Assembly (NCBI RefSeq): GCF_000373145.1
Contig: NZ_KB890603.1
Span: 62,001 to 126,000 of the forward strand
Direction: 5' to 3'
DNA length: 64,000 bases
Origin: Thermus oshimai DSM 12092
Lineage (GTDB): Bacteria; Deinococcota; Deinococci; Deinococcales; Thermaceae
Positions 16,617-25,283 of this stretch are shown here, piece by piece; within the stretch, counting starts at the first letter, position 1, and each line of letters begins with the position of its first letter. The notes under the pieces are model-generated. The model saw nothing but the letters and a program-made list of their open reading frames with translations, was not told the DNA's origin and did not search any database. Made by a program: the position numbers and the translations under genes.

Positions 16617-18640
16617 GCCCACGAAGCATCGGGAAAGTCCCCAAGCAGGGGGGCCACCTCCACGGGGTTGGCGTGGAAGGTGCTCCCGCCCCCAAGGTCG
16701 GTGAGCCGTTCTGAGGTGAGGTGGTTGATCCCCTTCCCGTCCGGGGCCCACCGCTCCCACCAGGTGCCCTCGAGGACCACCACCCCCGGCAGGGGGGCCT
16801 CCGTGACCCTTGCCCTTCGCACCACCTGGCCCCTCCCCGAGCGCACCAGGACCAGCATCCCGTCCTGGATCCCCCGGGCCTCCGCGTCCTCTGGGTGGAT
16901 GAGGAGGCGGGGTTCCCCCCCTTCCGCCTCCACCAGGGCCTCCACGTTCCCGTAGGTGGTGTTCAGGAAGCGGTGGGCCGGGGGGGTGAGGAGGATCAGG
17001 GGGTAACCCGGCTCGGGGAGGGTGGGGATGACCTCCGGGGGTGGGCTGAAGCGCACGGGGCCCTGGGCGAAGGGGAGGAAGGGCGTTGGGAGATTGAGCT
17101 TGAGGAAGCCCGCCTCCCTTAGCGCCTCAAAGGTGATCCCCCGGAGGTAGGGGTGGTCCGAGTCCAGGAGGCTTCTCGCCACCTCCTCCGCGGTCCAGTA
17201 GAGGGTGGGCTCCTCTAGGCCGAGCCGTTGGGCGAGCTCCCGGAAGACCCAGGTGTTGGGCCTGGCCTCCCCTTCCGGGGGCACCAGGGCCTCGTTCCAG
17301 GAGAGGTAGTGGTGGCCGTAGCTGGTGTAGAGGTCAGGGTGCTCGTAGAAGAAGGTGGCGGGGAGGAGGTAGTCCGCAAAGCGGGCGGTCTCGGTCATGA
17401 CCTGCTCCAGCACCACGGTGAAGAGGTCTTCCCGCTCTAGGCCCCTCTTCACCCGGCCCGTGTCCGGGGCCACCACCAGGGGGTTGGAGTTGAAGACGAA
17501 AAGGGCCCGGATGGGGGGGTCTAGCTCCAGGAGGGCCGTCCCCAGCTGGTTCATGTTCACCGCCCTGGCCTTGGGGTTCGGGCGGAAGTAGCCCTGGTGG
17601 GGCCTCGGCCCCTCCAGGAGGTGCCGCCCCCCGAGGAAGCGCTTGTTTAGGGGGAAGGCCCCGCTGGTGGAGAGCATGGCCCCGCACCCCGGGTAGCGCC
17701 AGGCCCCAAGGAGGGCGGGGAGGAGGACCACGGCCCTCAGGGCGTTCCCGCCCCCCGGGTGGCGGGTCATGCCGTAGCCCACCCGCAGGAAGACCCGCCT
17801 GGCCTCCCCCATCTCCCGGGCGAGGCGAAGGATGGCCTCCTCGGGCACCCCGGTGAGGGCGCTGGCGCGCTCGGGCGGCCAAGCCTCGGCCCTCGCCTGG
17901 AAGTCGGCAAGGCCTATGGCCGCCTTTTCCAGATAGGCCCAGTCCACCAGGCCCTCCCGGAAGAGGACGTGGGCGATGGCGTAGGCCAAGGCGGCGTCCG
18001 TGCCGGGGCGGAGTTTGAGGTGCCAGTCCGCGAAGCGGCTGGTGGCGTTCTCGTAGGGGTCCAGGTGGACCACCTTGGCCCCCCGCTTCCGGGCCTCCTT
18101 GAGGAGGGGGGTGAGGTGGCTGTTGGTGGAGAGGCTATTGATGCCCCAAAGGACGATGTAGCGGGCGTTTTCCGGGATGTCCTCGGGGTCTGGGGCCAGG
18201 CGGGGGCCGTAGGTCATGGCCCAGGCCTCGCCCCCGGCGGTGGCGCAGATGGTCTCCAGGAGCTCGCTCGCCCCGATGGCCCGGAAGAAGGCCAAAGGGT
18301 GCTGCCCCTCCACCAGGCCCATGGTGCCCGCGTAGTGGTAGGGGAGGACGGCCTCGCCCCCGTACCGGTCCAGGGTGGCCCTAAGCCGCTCCGCGATCCC
18401 GTCCAGGGCCTCCTCCCAGGAGACCCGCACGAACCGCCCCTCCCCCTTGGCCCCCACGCGGCGCATGGGGTAGAGGAGGCGTTCCCTCACCCGTTCGGGG
18501 TAGCGGTAGGTCTTGGCGCAGGCGAAGCCCCGGGTGATGGGGTGCTCCGGGTCCCCTTCCACCTTGGCGAGGCGCCCCTCCCGGAAGGTGAGGCGGAGGC
18601 GGCAGGCGTCCGGGCAGTCCAGAGGGCAGGTGGCCCGCAT
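16613..18640 (-). CDS. Molybdopterin-dependent oxidoreductase with one [4Fe-4S] cluster
   Basis: A 675-residue protein of the DMSO reductase/formate dehydrogenase superfamily. Cys5, Cys9, Cys13 and Cys41 (CPLDCPDAC...FACAK) bind a [4Fe-4S] cluster. Cys132 in ETICATAGG is a candidate molybdenum ligand by position. The C-terminal cofactor-binding domain includes [22 protein letters not shown]. No Tat signal is present at the chosen ATG, so it should be cytoplasmic. No electron-transfer or membrane subunit gene is adjacent, so its donor and substrate are unknown. TACCAT lies six bases before the ATG. Confidence 0.85.
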   Translation of the reverse strand: MRATCPLDCPDACRLRLTFREGRLAKVEGDPEHPITRGFACAKTYRYPERVRERLLYPMRRVGAKGEGRFVRVSWEEALDGIAERLRATLDRYGGEAVLPYHYAGTMGLVEGQHPLAFFRAIGASELLETICATAGGEAWAMTYGPRLAPDPEDIPENARYIVLWGINSLSTNSHLTPLLKEARKRGAKVVHLDPYENATSRFADWHLKLRPGTDAALAYAIAHVLFREGLVDWAYLEKAAIGLADFQARAEAWPPERASALTGVPEEAILRLAREMGEARRVFLRVGYGMTRHPGGGNALRAVVLLPALLGAWRYPGCGAMLSTSGAFPLNKRFLGGRHLLEGPRPHQGYFRPNPKARAVNMNQLGTALLELDPPIRALFVFNSNPLVVAPDTGRVKRGLEREDLFTVVLEQVMTETARFADYLLPATFFYEHPDLYTSYGHHYLSWNEALVPPEGEARPNTWVFRELAQRLGLEEPTLYWTAEEVARSLLDSDHPYLRGITFEALREAGFLKLNLPTPFLPFAQGPVRFSPPPEVIPTLPEPGYPLILLTPPAHRFLNTTYGNVEALVEAEGGEPRLLIHPEDAEARGIQDGMLVLVRSGRGQVVRRARVTEAPLPGVVVLEGTWWERWAPDGKGINHLTSERLTDLGGGSTFHANPVEVAPLLGDFPDASWA

Positions 18641-18728
18641 AGGGCTATGGTAGCCCAAGGCGCCGCGCCCTGCCGCACCTTGGTTTTTAGTGAAGGTAAT
18701 CCAGGAAACGGCCCGTAGAATAAACCCC
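18641..18728. promoter_or_regulatory. Divergent promoter region, molybdoenzyme / rnhB
   Basis: TAGAAT (18716-18721) lies seven bases before the rnhB ATG at 18729. On the other strand TACCAT (18652-18647) lies six bases before the molybdoenzyme ATG at 18640. Both fit leaderless starts; neither gene has a ribosome site. The region is less G+C rich than its surroundings. Confidence 0.5.
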
Positions 18729-19328
18729 ATGATCCCTCCCGACCCCCTCGAGGCCCCCTTTTGGCAGGCAGGCCTAAGGGTGGCGGGCCTGGACGAGGCG
18801 GGCCGGGGGGCCTGGGCGGGCCCCATTGTGGTGGGGGCGGTGGTCCTCCCCCCCGGGGCCTACCCCTTCCGGGACTCCAAGAGGCTAAGCCCCAAGCACC
18901 GGCAGCGCCTGGCGGAGGAGGTGGAGCGGGTGGCCCTGGCCTTCGCCCTAGGGGTGGCGGAGGTGGAGGAGATCGACCGGCTTGGGGTCTTGAAGGCCAC
19001 CCTGCTCGCGGCCGAACGGGCCCTGAAGGCCCTCCCCCTCCCCCCGGAGGCCCTGGTGGCGGACTATCTTCCCTTAAAGACCGCCCTCCCCCTCCTGGCC
19101 CCGCCCCGGGCGGAGGACCAAAGCCCCAGCGTGGCCGCGGCCAGCATCCTGGCCAAGGTGCACCGGGACCGAAAGATGGCCGAGCTGGACCGGCTTTACC
19201 CCGGCTACGGCTTCGCCCGGCACAAGGGCTACGGCACGGAGGAGCACCAGAAAGCCCTCCTCGCCCTCGGCCCCTCCCCCGTCCACCGCCGGCGCTTCGC
19301 CCCCGTGGCCCGCCCTCCCCTCCTTTAA
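18729..19328 (+). CDS. rnhB: Ribonuclease HII
   Basis: Removes ribonucleotides from DNA by cutting the RNA strand of RNA-DNA hybrids. The signature GLDEAGRGAWAGP starts at residue 20, with Asp22 and Glu23 as catalytic acids; DSKRLSPKHR and the late KVHRDRKM-HKGYGT blocks are also typical. The length is 199 residues. The ATG at 18729 follows a TAGAAT box by seven bases, indicating a leaderless start. Confidence 0.95.
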   Translation: MIPPDPLEAPFWQAGLRVAGLDEAGRGAWAGPIVVGAVVLPPGAYPFRDSKRLSPKHRQRLAEEVERVALAFALGVAEVEEIDRLGVLKATLLAAERALKALPLPPEALVADYLPLKTALPLLAPPRAEDQSPSVAAASILAKVHRDRKMAELDRLYPGYGFARHKGYGTEEHQKALLALGPSPVHRRRFAPVARPPLL

Positions 19329-19385
19329 GGAAGGCTCAAGGCGGAGGGGGAAAGGGGGGCGTATCCTGGAAGGGAGGAGGTGGAC

Positions 19386-19862
19386 ATGCGCTTGGGGCTT
19401 CTCCTCCTTACGGGGCTCCTTTCCGCCTGCACCCTGGTGGTGGAGCCCGCGGGGCTTTCCCTCACCTACCGGCTGGACTTCGGCCGGGCCATCCTGCGCT
19501 TTGAACCCGACCGGGGGCCCGGAGGGGTTTACTACCTGGGGGAGGAGGTGCGCTTCCTCCTCACCCTGGCCGAGCCCGGCTGGGTGGCCCTTTTCGTGGA
19601 GGACCCGGACGGCCGCACCTACGGGCTGGACCGCTTCTACCTTGCCCGGGGCACCCACGTCCTCCCCCCCGGGGCCTACCGCTACACCCTGGTGCCCCCC
19701 AGGGGCCTGCACCGGGTGTGGGCGGTGTACACCGACCAGGCCCCCACCACCTTGCGCCTGGAGGGGGTCTACCGGGACTTTGAGGGGGTTTTAAGGCTTT
19801 ACCTCGAGGCCGCCCAGGCCCGCCGCCACGACCGGGCGGAAACCTTCTTCTACCTCCGCTAA
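19386..19862 (+). CDS. Small lipoprotein with DUF4384-like domain
   Basis: A 158-residue protein with signal peptide and lipobox LSAC (Cys15). The mature part resembles DUF4384: YYLGEEVRFLLTLAEPGWVALFVEDPDGRTYGL, a beta-rich module of exported bacterial proteins with no known activity. A purine-rich GGAAGGGAGGAGGTG precedes the ATG at 19386. A GTG six bases upstream in frame is less likely because it leaves the signal peptide with an acidic residue. Confidence 0.7.
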   Translation: MRLGLLLLTGLLSACTLVVEPAGLSLTYRLDFGRAILRFEPDRGPGGVYYLGEEVRFLLTLAEPGWVALFVEDPDGRTYGLDRFYLARGTHVLPPGAYRYTLVPPRGLHRVWAVYTDQAPTTLRLEGVYRDFEGVLRLYLEAAQARRHDRAETFFYLR

Positions 19863-19884
19863 CGCAAGTCCATGCAGGGCGGGG

Positions 19885-19915
19885 TTGCAGGCCCTACCCC
19901 CCCTTGGGGTATAAT
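19885..19915 (+). promoter_or_regulatory. dctP promoter
   Basis: TTGCAG (19885-19890), a 19-base spacer, and a perfect TATAAT (19910-19915), 26 bases before the ATG. An AAGGAGG ribosome site follows at 19929-19935. The spacer is longer than ideal. Confidence 0.6.
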
Positions 19916-19941
19916 CCCCGCGACCGCTAAGGAGGTCAACC

Positions 19942-21021
19942 ATGCAAAGGCGGGACTTTTTGAAGAAGGCGGGTATCGGCGTAGCGGCAAGCGCGGCCTT
20001 CGGCCCGGTCTTCGCCCAGGGAAGCCCCAGCGTGCGCTGGCGGCTAGCCTCCAGCTTCCCCAAAAGCCTGGACACCATCTACGGGGCGGCGGAGGTGCTG
20101 GCGGAGCGGGTCTCCGCCCTCACCGGGGGCCGGTTCCAGATCCGCCCCTACCAGGCGGGGGAGATCGTGCCGGGGCTGCAGGTGATGGACGCGGTGCAGC
20201 AGGGCACGGTGGAGGTGGGCCACACCGCCAGCTACTACTTCGTGGGGAAGGCCCAGGTCCTGGCCTTCGACACCGCGGTGCCCTTCGGCCTCACCGCACG
20301 GCAGCAGAACGCCTGGATGTACTTCGGGGGCGGGATTGAGCTCTTCCGCCCCATCTTCGCCGACTTCAACATCATCCAGTTCCCCGGCGGGAACACCGGG
20401 TTGCAGATGGGGGGCTGGTTCCGCAAGGAGATCAAGAGCCTCTCGGACCTCAAGGGCCTCAAGATGCGCATCCCCGGCCCCGGGGGCCAGGTGATGAGCC
20501 GGCTGGGGGTGGTGCCCCAGGTGCTGGCGGGGGGGGACATCTACCCCGCCCTGGAGCGGGGCACCATCGACGCTACGGAGTGGGTGGGCCCCTACGACGA
20601 CGAGAAGCTGGGCTTCCACAAGGTGGCCAAGTTCTACTACTACCCCGGCTGGCACGAGCCCGGGCCCATGCTCTCCTTCTACGTGAACCTGAACGAGTGG
20701 CGGAAGCTCCCCAAGGAGTACCAGCAGGCCTTTGAGGTGGCCGCGGCCGAGGCCAACCAGTGGATGATGGCCAAGTACGACCAGCTGAACCCGCCCGCCC
20801 TCCAGCGCCTCATCCGGGCCGGGGTGCGCCTAAGGAAGTGGCCCAACGAGATCATGCAGGCGGCCCAGAAGGCGGCCTTCGCCTGGTACGAGGAGGAGGC
20901 GGCCAAGGACGCCACCTACCGCAAGGTCTACACCGCCTGGAAGAAGTTCCGGGAGGAGCAGTACCGCTGGTTCGCGGTGGCCGAGCTGGGCTACGAGCAG
21001 TTCGCCTTCCCCTCGGTCTAA
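19942..21021 (+). CDS. dctP: TRAP transporter substrate-binding protein DctP
   Basis: A 359-residue binding protein for sodium-coupled organic acid uptake. The N-terminus QRRDFLKKAG is a Tat signal. The ligand-binding block GLKMRIPGPGGQVMSRLG includes the arginine that salt-bridges the substrate carboxylate. It closely recalls, from memory, the lactate-type Thermus protein, so lactate or a related 2-hydroxy or keto acid is a reasonable guess. Its permease genes lie just downstream but on the opposite strand, which is unusual. Confidence 0.9.
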   Translation: MQRRDFLKKAGIGVAASAAFGPVFAQGSPSVRWRLASSFPKSLDTIYGAAEVLAERVSALTGGRFQIRPYQAGEIVPGLQVMDAVQQGTVEVGHTASYYFVGKAQVLAFDTAVPFGLTARQQNAWMYFGGGIELFRPIFADFNIIQFPGGNTGLQMGGWFRKEIKSLSDLKGLKMRIPGPGGQVMSRLGVVPQVLAGGDIYPALERGTIDATEWVGPYDDEKLGFHKVAKFYYYPGWHEPGPMLSFYVNLNEWRKLPKEYQQAFEVAAAEANQWMMAKYDQLNPPALQRLIRAGVRLRKWPNEIMQAAQKAAFAWYEEEAAKDATYRKVYTAWKKFREEQYRWFAVAELGYEQFAFPSV

Positions 21022-21038
21022 GAAGCCCCCCCAAAAGG

Positions 21039-21065
21039 CCCCCCGCCCCAAGGGGCGGGGGGTTT
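21039..21065 (+). terminator. Terminator between dctP and dctM
   Basis: CCCCCCGCCCC (21039-21049) and GGGGCGGGGGG (21052-21062) around AA, then TTT. It lies between convergent genes and could act for dctP. Confidence 0.65.
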
Positions 21066-21086
21066 GAAGTGCCCCAGTATAGGGCC

Positions 21087-22580
21087 CTAGAAACCGTTTA
21101 CGAAGCGCAGGATGGGGTCTTTCAGGAAGTAGACCAGGGCCAGGACCACAAGCTGGAGGAGGATGAAGGGGATGCCCCCCAGGTAGATGTCCGCGGTCTT
21201 CACCTCCTTGGGGGCCACGCTCCTCAGGTAAAAGAGGGCGAAGCCGAAGGGCGGGGTGAGGAAGGAGGTCTGCAGGTTCACCCCCACCAGGAGGCCGAAC
21301 CAGAGCTTATCTATGTTTAGGCTCTCCGCCCCGATGGCCAGGAGGGGCAGGGCGATGAAGGCGATCTCAAAGAAGTCTATGAAGAAGCCCAGGAGGAAGA
21401 CCACCAGCATCACGAAGGCGATGAACCCCACCTCCCCCCCGGGGAGGTTGGTGAGGAAACCGTCCACCCAAAGGTCCCCGTCCACCCCCCGGAAGGCCAG
21501 GCTGAACATGGTGGAGCCGATGAGGATGAAGACCACGAAGGCGGTGAGCCTGGCGGTCTGGTCCATGGCCTGGTAGAGGACAGGGAAGGAGAGGCGCCGG
21601 TTCAGGGCGGCCAGCACCAAGGCCCCCACCACCCCCATGGCCCCGGCCTCCGTGGGGGTGGCGATGCCCAGGAGCACCGTTCCCAGGACCAGGAAGATGA
21701 GGACCAAGGGGGGCACCATGGAAAGGAGGGCCCGGCGGAGGAGGGCGTTTTTCCGGATGCGGGGGAGGAGGAAGAGGGTCCAAAGGGCAAGCCCCAAGAG
21801 GACCTCGAGGCCCTCCAGCCAGGCGGGAAGGGCCAAAAGCTCCCCCAGCTTCCAGGCCCCCACCCCCACCAGGAGGTAGGAGAGGAGGGCGAAGGCGGCC
21901 TCGGGCTCCTTGCCTGCATGGGGCCTGGCCTCGAGGGGCAAAGCGGGGGCGGCCTTGGGGCGGAAGAGGGCCACGGCCACCACGTAGAGGAAGTAAAGCC
22001 CCACGGTGAAGGCCGCGGGGATGAGGGCCGCCTTGTACATGTCCCCCACGCTCACCCCCAGCTGGTCGGCCATGACGATGAGGACCAAGCTGGGGGGGAT
22101 GATCTGGGCCAGGGTGGCCGAGCCCAGGATGACCCCGCTGGCGAAGCGGGGGTTGTAGCCGTACTTGAGCATGACGGGAAGGGAGATGAGGCCCATGGCC
22201 ATGACGCTCGCCGCCACCACCCCCGTGGTGGCGGCCAGGATGGCCCCCACGAAGACCACGCTCAGGGCGAGGCCGCCCCTCAAGGGGCCGAAGAGCTGGC
22301 CCATGGTGTCCAGGAGGTCCTCGGCCAGCCCGCTCCGCTCCAGGAGGATCCCCATCAGGGTAAAGAAGGGGATGGCCAGGAGGAGCTGGTTGGCCATGAT
22401 ACCGAAGATGCGGTCGGGCATGGCCCGGAGGAGGGCGGGGGGGAAGAGGTCCAGGGCGATGCCCAGGAAACCGAAGACGATGCCCGTGGCCCCCAGGGCG
22501 AAGGCCACGGGGTAGCCGGAAAGGAGAAAGACGATGAGCCCCAGGAACATTAGGGGGGGCATGAGGCTGTGCAGGTCCAT
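21087..22580 (-). CDS. dctM: TRAP transporter large permease DctM
   Basis: A 497-residue protein with about twelve membrane helices that carries the sodium and substrate path. The ATG at 22580 overlaps the dctQ stop as TGATG; upstream in-frame readings lie inside dctQ. FFTLMGILLERSGLAEDLLDTMGQLFGPLRGGLALSVV-like and GVILGSATLAQIIPPS blocks are typical. Its partner DctQ is just upstream. Confidence 0.93.
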   Translation of the reverse strand: MDLHSLMPPLMFLGLIVFLLSGYPVAFALGATGIVFGFLGIALDLFPPALLRAMPDRIFGIMANQLLLAIPFFTLMGILLERSGLAEDLLDTMGQLFGPLRGGLALSVVFVGAILAATTGVVAASVMAMGLISLPVMLKYGYNPRFASGVILGSATLAQIIPPSLVLIVMADQLGVSVGDMYKAALIPAAFTVGLYFLYVVAVALFRPKAAPALPLEARPHAGKEPEAAFALLSYLLVGVGAWKLGELLALPAWLEGLEVLLGLALWTLFLLPRIRKNALLRRALLSMVPPLVLIFLVLGTVLLGIATPTEAGAMGVVGALVLAALNRRLSFPVLYQAMDQTARLTAFVVFILIGSTMFSLAFRGVDGDLWVDGFLTNLPGGEVGFIAFVMLVVFLLGFFIDFFEIAFIALPLLAIGAESLNIDKLWFGLLVGVNLQTSFLTPPFGFALFYLRSVAPKEVKTADIYLGGIPFILLQLVVLALVYFLKDPILRFVNGF

Positions 22581-23119
22581 CACTCCAGCACCTCCTCCCG
22601 TTCTTCCTCCAAGGAGCACAGGCCCATGAGGTAGGCCGCCTTCTTGATGAGCTCGGAAAGGCCCTGGAGGGCCAGGAGGAAAAAGCCCACCAGGAGGAAG
22701 GGCTTGATGATCCAGCGGGGAAGCCCCCCGGCGTCCGGGGAAACCTCCCGGATGCGCACGGACTCCGCCACCCAAGGCCAGGCCAGGTAGAGGATCCCCA
22801 GGCTCATGGGGATGAGGAAGAGGACCGTGCCCACCAGGTCAATCCAGGCCCGGGCGCGGGGGGACAGGCGCCCGTAGAGGAGGTCGATGCGCACGTGGGC
22901 GTTCCGCTTCAGGGCGTAAGCCCCCCCCAGGAGGAAGATGAGGGAGAAGAGGTACCACTGGGCCTCGAGGTAGGCGTTGGAGCTGTAGCTGAACCCGTAG
23001 CGCAGGATGGCGTTCCCCGCGGAGAGGAGGGCCACCAAAAGGGCCAGCCAGGCGATCACCCGCCCGATGCCCTCGCTTAGGGCGTCTATGGCGTGGGCCA
23101 AAGCCAGGAGCGTTTTCAT
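22580..23119 (-). CDS. dctQ: TRAP transporter small permease DctQ
   Basis: A 179-residue, four-helix membrane protein that pairs with DctM. The conserved segment LLLGGAYALKRNAHVRIDLLYGRLSPRARAWID (residues about 60-93) identifies it. It opens the dctQM operon and is preceded by a good promoter on the minus strand. Confidence 0.9.
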   Translation of the reverse strand: MKTLLALAHAIDALSEGIGRVIAWLALLVALLSAGNAILRYGFSYSSNAYLEAQWYLFSLIFLLGGAYALKRNAHVRIDLLYGRLSPRARAWIDLVGTVLFLIPMSLGILYLAWPWVAESVRIREVSPDAGGLPRWIIKPFLLVGFFLLALQGLSELIKKAAYLMGLCSLEEEREEVLE

Positions 23120-23146
23120 TCTTTCCCCTCCCGAAAAACCCGGACC

Positions 23147-23175
23147 ATCCTAACGGGGCGCAAGGAGGGTGTCAA
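23147..23175 (-). promoter_or_regulatory. dctQM promoter
   Basis: A near-consensus promoter on the minus strand: TTGACA (23175-23170), a 17-base spacer, TAGGAT (23152-23147), 28 bases before the dctQ ATG. A perfect inverted repeat GTATA-AA-TATAC (23195-23206) lies 20 bases further upstream and could bind a regulator. Confidence 0.75.
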
Positions 23176-23213
23176 CGGAGGCTTTTCAAGAACGCGTATA
23201 AATATACACCTCC

Positions 23214-24419
23214 CTACCGGGCCCGCCGCACCCCCGCCACCAGAAACGCCCCCAGGAGGAAGAAGAGGGCCGCCAGGAGGAAGAGCGCGGTGTAACCCAG
23301 GCCCGGCTCCCGGGCGTTCAAGAGGTCCAGGGGCCGGCCAAAGGCCCCCGCCAGCACCTGGGGCACCACGATGGAGGTCTGCCAGATCCCCATGTCGGTG
23401 GCGTGGGCCTTGGGGTCCTTAAGGACATCGGCCACCAAGGCCCAGTCCGCCGCCAGATAAACCCCGTAGAAGACCCCAAAGAAGAGGGCCAGGAAGAGGA
23501 GGACCTCGTACCGGGGCAGGGTGAGGAGGAAGGGCATGAGGACGGCCAGCCCCGCCCCCGAGAGGTAGATGAGGGGCTTACGGCCCAAGCGGTCCGAGGC
23601 CCGGCCCGCGGGGACGCTGGAGAGGGCGGCCCCCAGGGAGATGAGGAGGCCCAAGAGGGCCACCGCCTGGAAGGGCTCCTCCGCCAGGGTCCGCCCAAAG
23701 GCCTGGAAAAGGCGGACCACGTCCGCCAGGTAGTACTGCAGGTAGGTCTGGGCCAGGTAAAAGCCCAGCATGACCAGGAAGCGGGTGAGGTAGACCAGGC
23801 GGAAGTCGGGGTCGGCGAAAGGAAGGAGAAGGGCCTTCCGAAGGGGGGTGGGGTTCTGGGGCAGGGGCCTGGGGGGGATGGCCCCCAGGGTGAGGGCCGC
23901 GGCCAGGAGGTTCACGAAGGCGGCCAGGTAGGCCTGGGGGGCCAAGGGGAGGAGGAACCCCACCGCCCCGCCCAGGATCTGGCCCAGGACCTGGAGCGCC
24001 CCCATGTACCCCGAGGCCAGCCCCCGGCTACCCTTGGGCACCAGGTCGGGGATGAGGGCGGAGTAGGGGCCGGTGGCCAGGTCGTCCGCCACCTGGAGGA
24101 GGAGGTAGGCCAGGAGGAGGTGGGCGAAGCTCGGGGCGTGGGCCAGGTAGAAGAGGGCGAAGGCGGTGAGGAGGGCCCCCAGGAGAAGAAAAGGGCGCCT
24201 GCTTCCCAGGCGGTCGGAAAGGAAGCCCATGAGGGGCGGGCCCAGGATGGCCATCACCGCCCCCAGGCCGAAGAGGAGGCCAAGCCGGCTGGCCCGCTCC
24301 CCTTCTGGGGAGAGCTCCGCCACCCGGGCCGGCAGGAGGACCAGGAGGACCAGGAACCACTTGAAGCTGGTGGCGAACCAGTACGCGGAAAGGCGGAGGT
24401 ACCAGCCGGGCCCCTGCAC
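23214..24419 (-). CDS. Major facilitator superfamily transporter
   Basis: A 401-residue protein with about twelve helices. The signature loop is MGFLSDRLGSRRPFLL, and the second half has AGRASDRLGRKPLIYLSG. It starts at a GTG at 24419, nine bases after the universal stress protein gene ends, so the two are probably one transcript. The substrate cannot be assigned. Confidence 0.85.
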   Translation of the reverse strand: MQGPGWYLRLSAYWFATSFKWFLVLLVLLPARVAELSPEGERASRLGLLFGLGAVMAILGPPLMGFLSDRLGSRRPFLLLGALLTAFALFYLAHAPSFAHLLLAYLLLQVADDLATGPYSALIPDLVPKGSRGLASGYMGALQVLGQILGGAVGFLLPLAPQAYLAAFVNLLAAALTLGAIPPRPLPQNPTPLRKALLLPFADPDFRLVYLTRFLVMLGFYLAQTYLQYYLADVVRLFQAFGRTLAEEPFQAVALLGLLISLGAALSSVPAGRASDRLGRKPLIYLSGAGLAVLMPFLLTLPRYEVLLFLALFFGVFYGVYLAADWALVADVLKDPKAHATDMGIWQTSIVVPQVLAGAFGRPLDLLNAREPGLGYTALFLLAALFFLLGAFLVAGVRRAR

Positions 24420-24428
24420 GGCGGGATT

Positions 24429-25262
24429 CTACCAGCGGGCGGCCTCGGGCACCACCAGAAGGGGGAGCTCCCCGTGGCGCAGGGCGGCCTCCACCATCTG
24501 GCCCAGGCGGTGGCGCCAGGTGCTTTTGGCCTTGGAGCCCAGGACGAGGAGGTCCACCCCCAGGCGCTTGGCGGCCTCCAGGAGGTCCAGGGCCTCCTCC
24601 CCTTTGAAGGCCTGGACCTTAAGCCCAAGCCGCTCGCTCAAGAAGGCCTCCGCCCGCTCCAGCACCTGGGCCAGGCCCAGGCCTTTGGGGTCCAGGTAGG
24701 TGGGGTAGCAGCACCCCCCCTCCCCGCTCACCAGGTGGAGGCCTACCACCTCGGCCCCCAGCCTTTCCCCAAAGATCTGGGCCAGGCGGGCCGCGGCGAG
24801 GGCCGCGTCCCCCTCGTCCACCCCCACCGCGATCCGGGCCGGGCGGAGGAGGGGCCGGTGGGGGGGTACCAGGAGGACGGGGACCTCCCCCCGGTGGAGG
24901 AGGTAGCGGGCCATCCCGCCCCGGGCCAGGCGCTCCAGGGGGGCTTCCCCCACCTGGCCCAGGACCACCAGCTTGGCCCGGGTGGCCTCCCCGCCCACCA
25001 CAAAAGCCGGCAGGCCCCGGAGGACCTGGGCCTTCAGCCCCCGCGCCCTAAGGGCCGCCCCCACCCGGGCCTCCACCTGGGCCAGGAGGGCCTGGATGGG
25101 TTCTTTAAGGTCGGGGAAGTGGTGGGCCAGGCCCTGGAAGTAGGGATCGGGGATGACGTGGAGGAGGAAGGGCTCGAGGCCCAGGACCTCCCCCAAGGCC
25201 TCCGCCGTGGCCACCACGCTCTCGTGGGTCGCCCCGAAGTCCACCGCCGCTAGGAGCCTCAT
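24429..25262 (-). CDS. Tandem universal stress protein (two UspA domains)
   Basis: A 277-residue chain with two UspA folds, about residues 1-140 and 141-277. Each ends with a nucleotide-loop block: GQVGEAPLERLARGGMARYLLHRGEVPVLLVPP and GSKAKSTWRHRLGQMVEAALRHGELPLLVVPE. An unusual GGCCYPTYLDPKG insertion sits in the second half. A second tandem stress protein occurs at 41.4 kb, also next to an MFS gene. The ATG at 25262 follows TATAGT by six bases, so the message should be leaderless. Confidence 0.88.
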   Translation of the reverse strand: MRLLAAVDFGATHESVVATAEALGEVLGLEPFLLHVIPDPYFQGLAHHFPDLKEPIQALLAQVEARVGAALRARGLKAQVLRGLPAFVVGGEATRAKLVVLGQVGEAPLERLARGGMARYLLHRGEVPVLLVPPHRPLLRPARIAVGVDEGDAALAAARLAQIFGERLGAEVVGLHLVSGEGGCCYPTYLDPKGLGLAQVLERAEAFLSERLGLKVQAFKGEEALDLLEAAKRLGVDLLVLGSKAKSTWRHRLGQMVEAALRHGELPLLVVPEAARW

Positions 25263-25283
25263 AGGGCCACTATAATCCAAGGC
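25263..25283. promoter_or_regulatory. Overlapping bidirectional promoter, usp / folP
   Basis: Only 21 bases separate two start codons. TATAAT (25271-25276) points right with seven bases to the folP GTG; TATAGT (25274-25269, minus strand) points left with six bases to the usp ATG. The two -10 boxes overlap by four bases, so the two transcription starts should compete. Confidence 0.65.

Noticed and set aside
16613-18826. Longer start for the molybdoenzyme at 18826
   Set aside because: It would overlap the start of rnhB on the other strand and adds residues without homology; the ATG at 18640 places the Cys cluster in its usual position.
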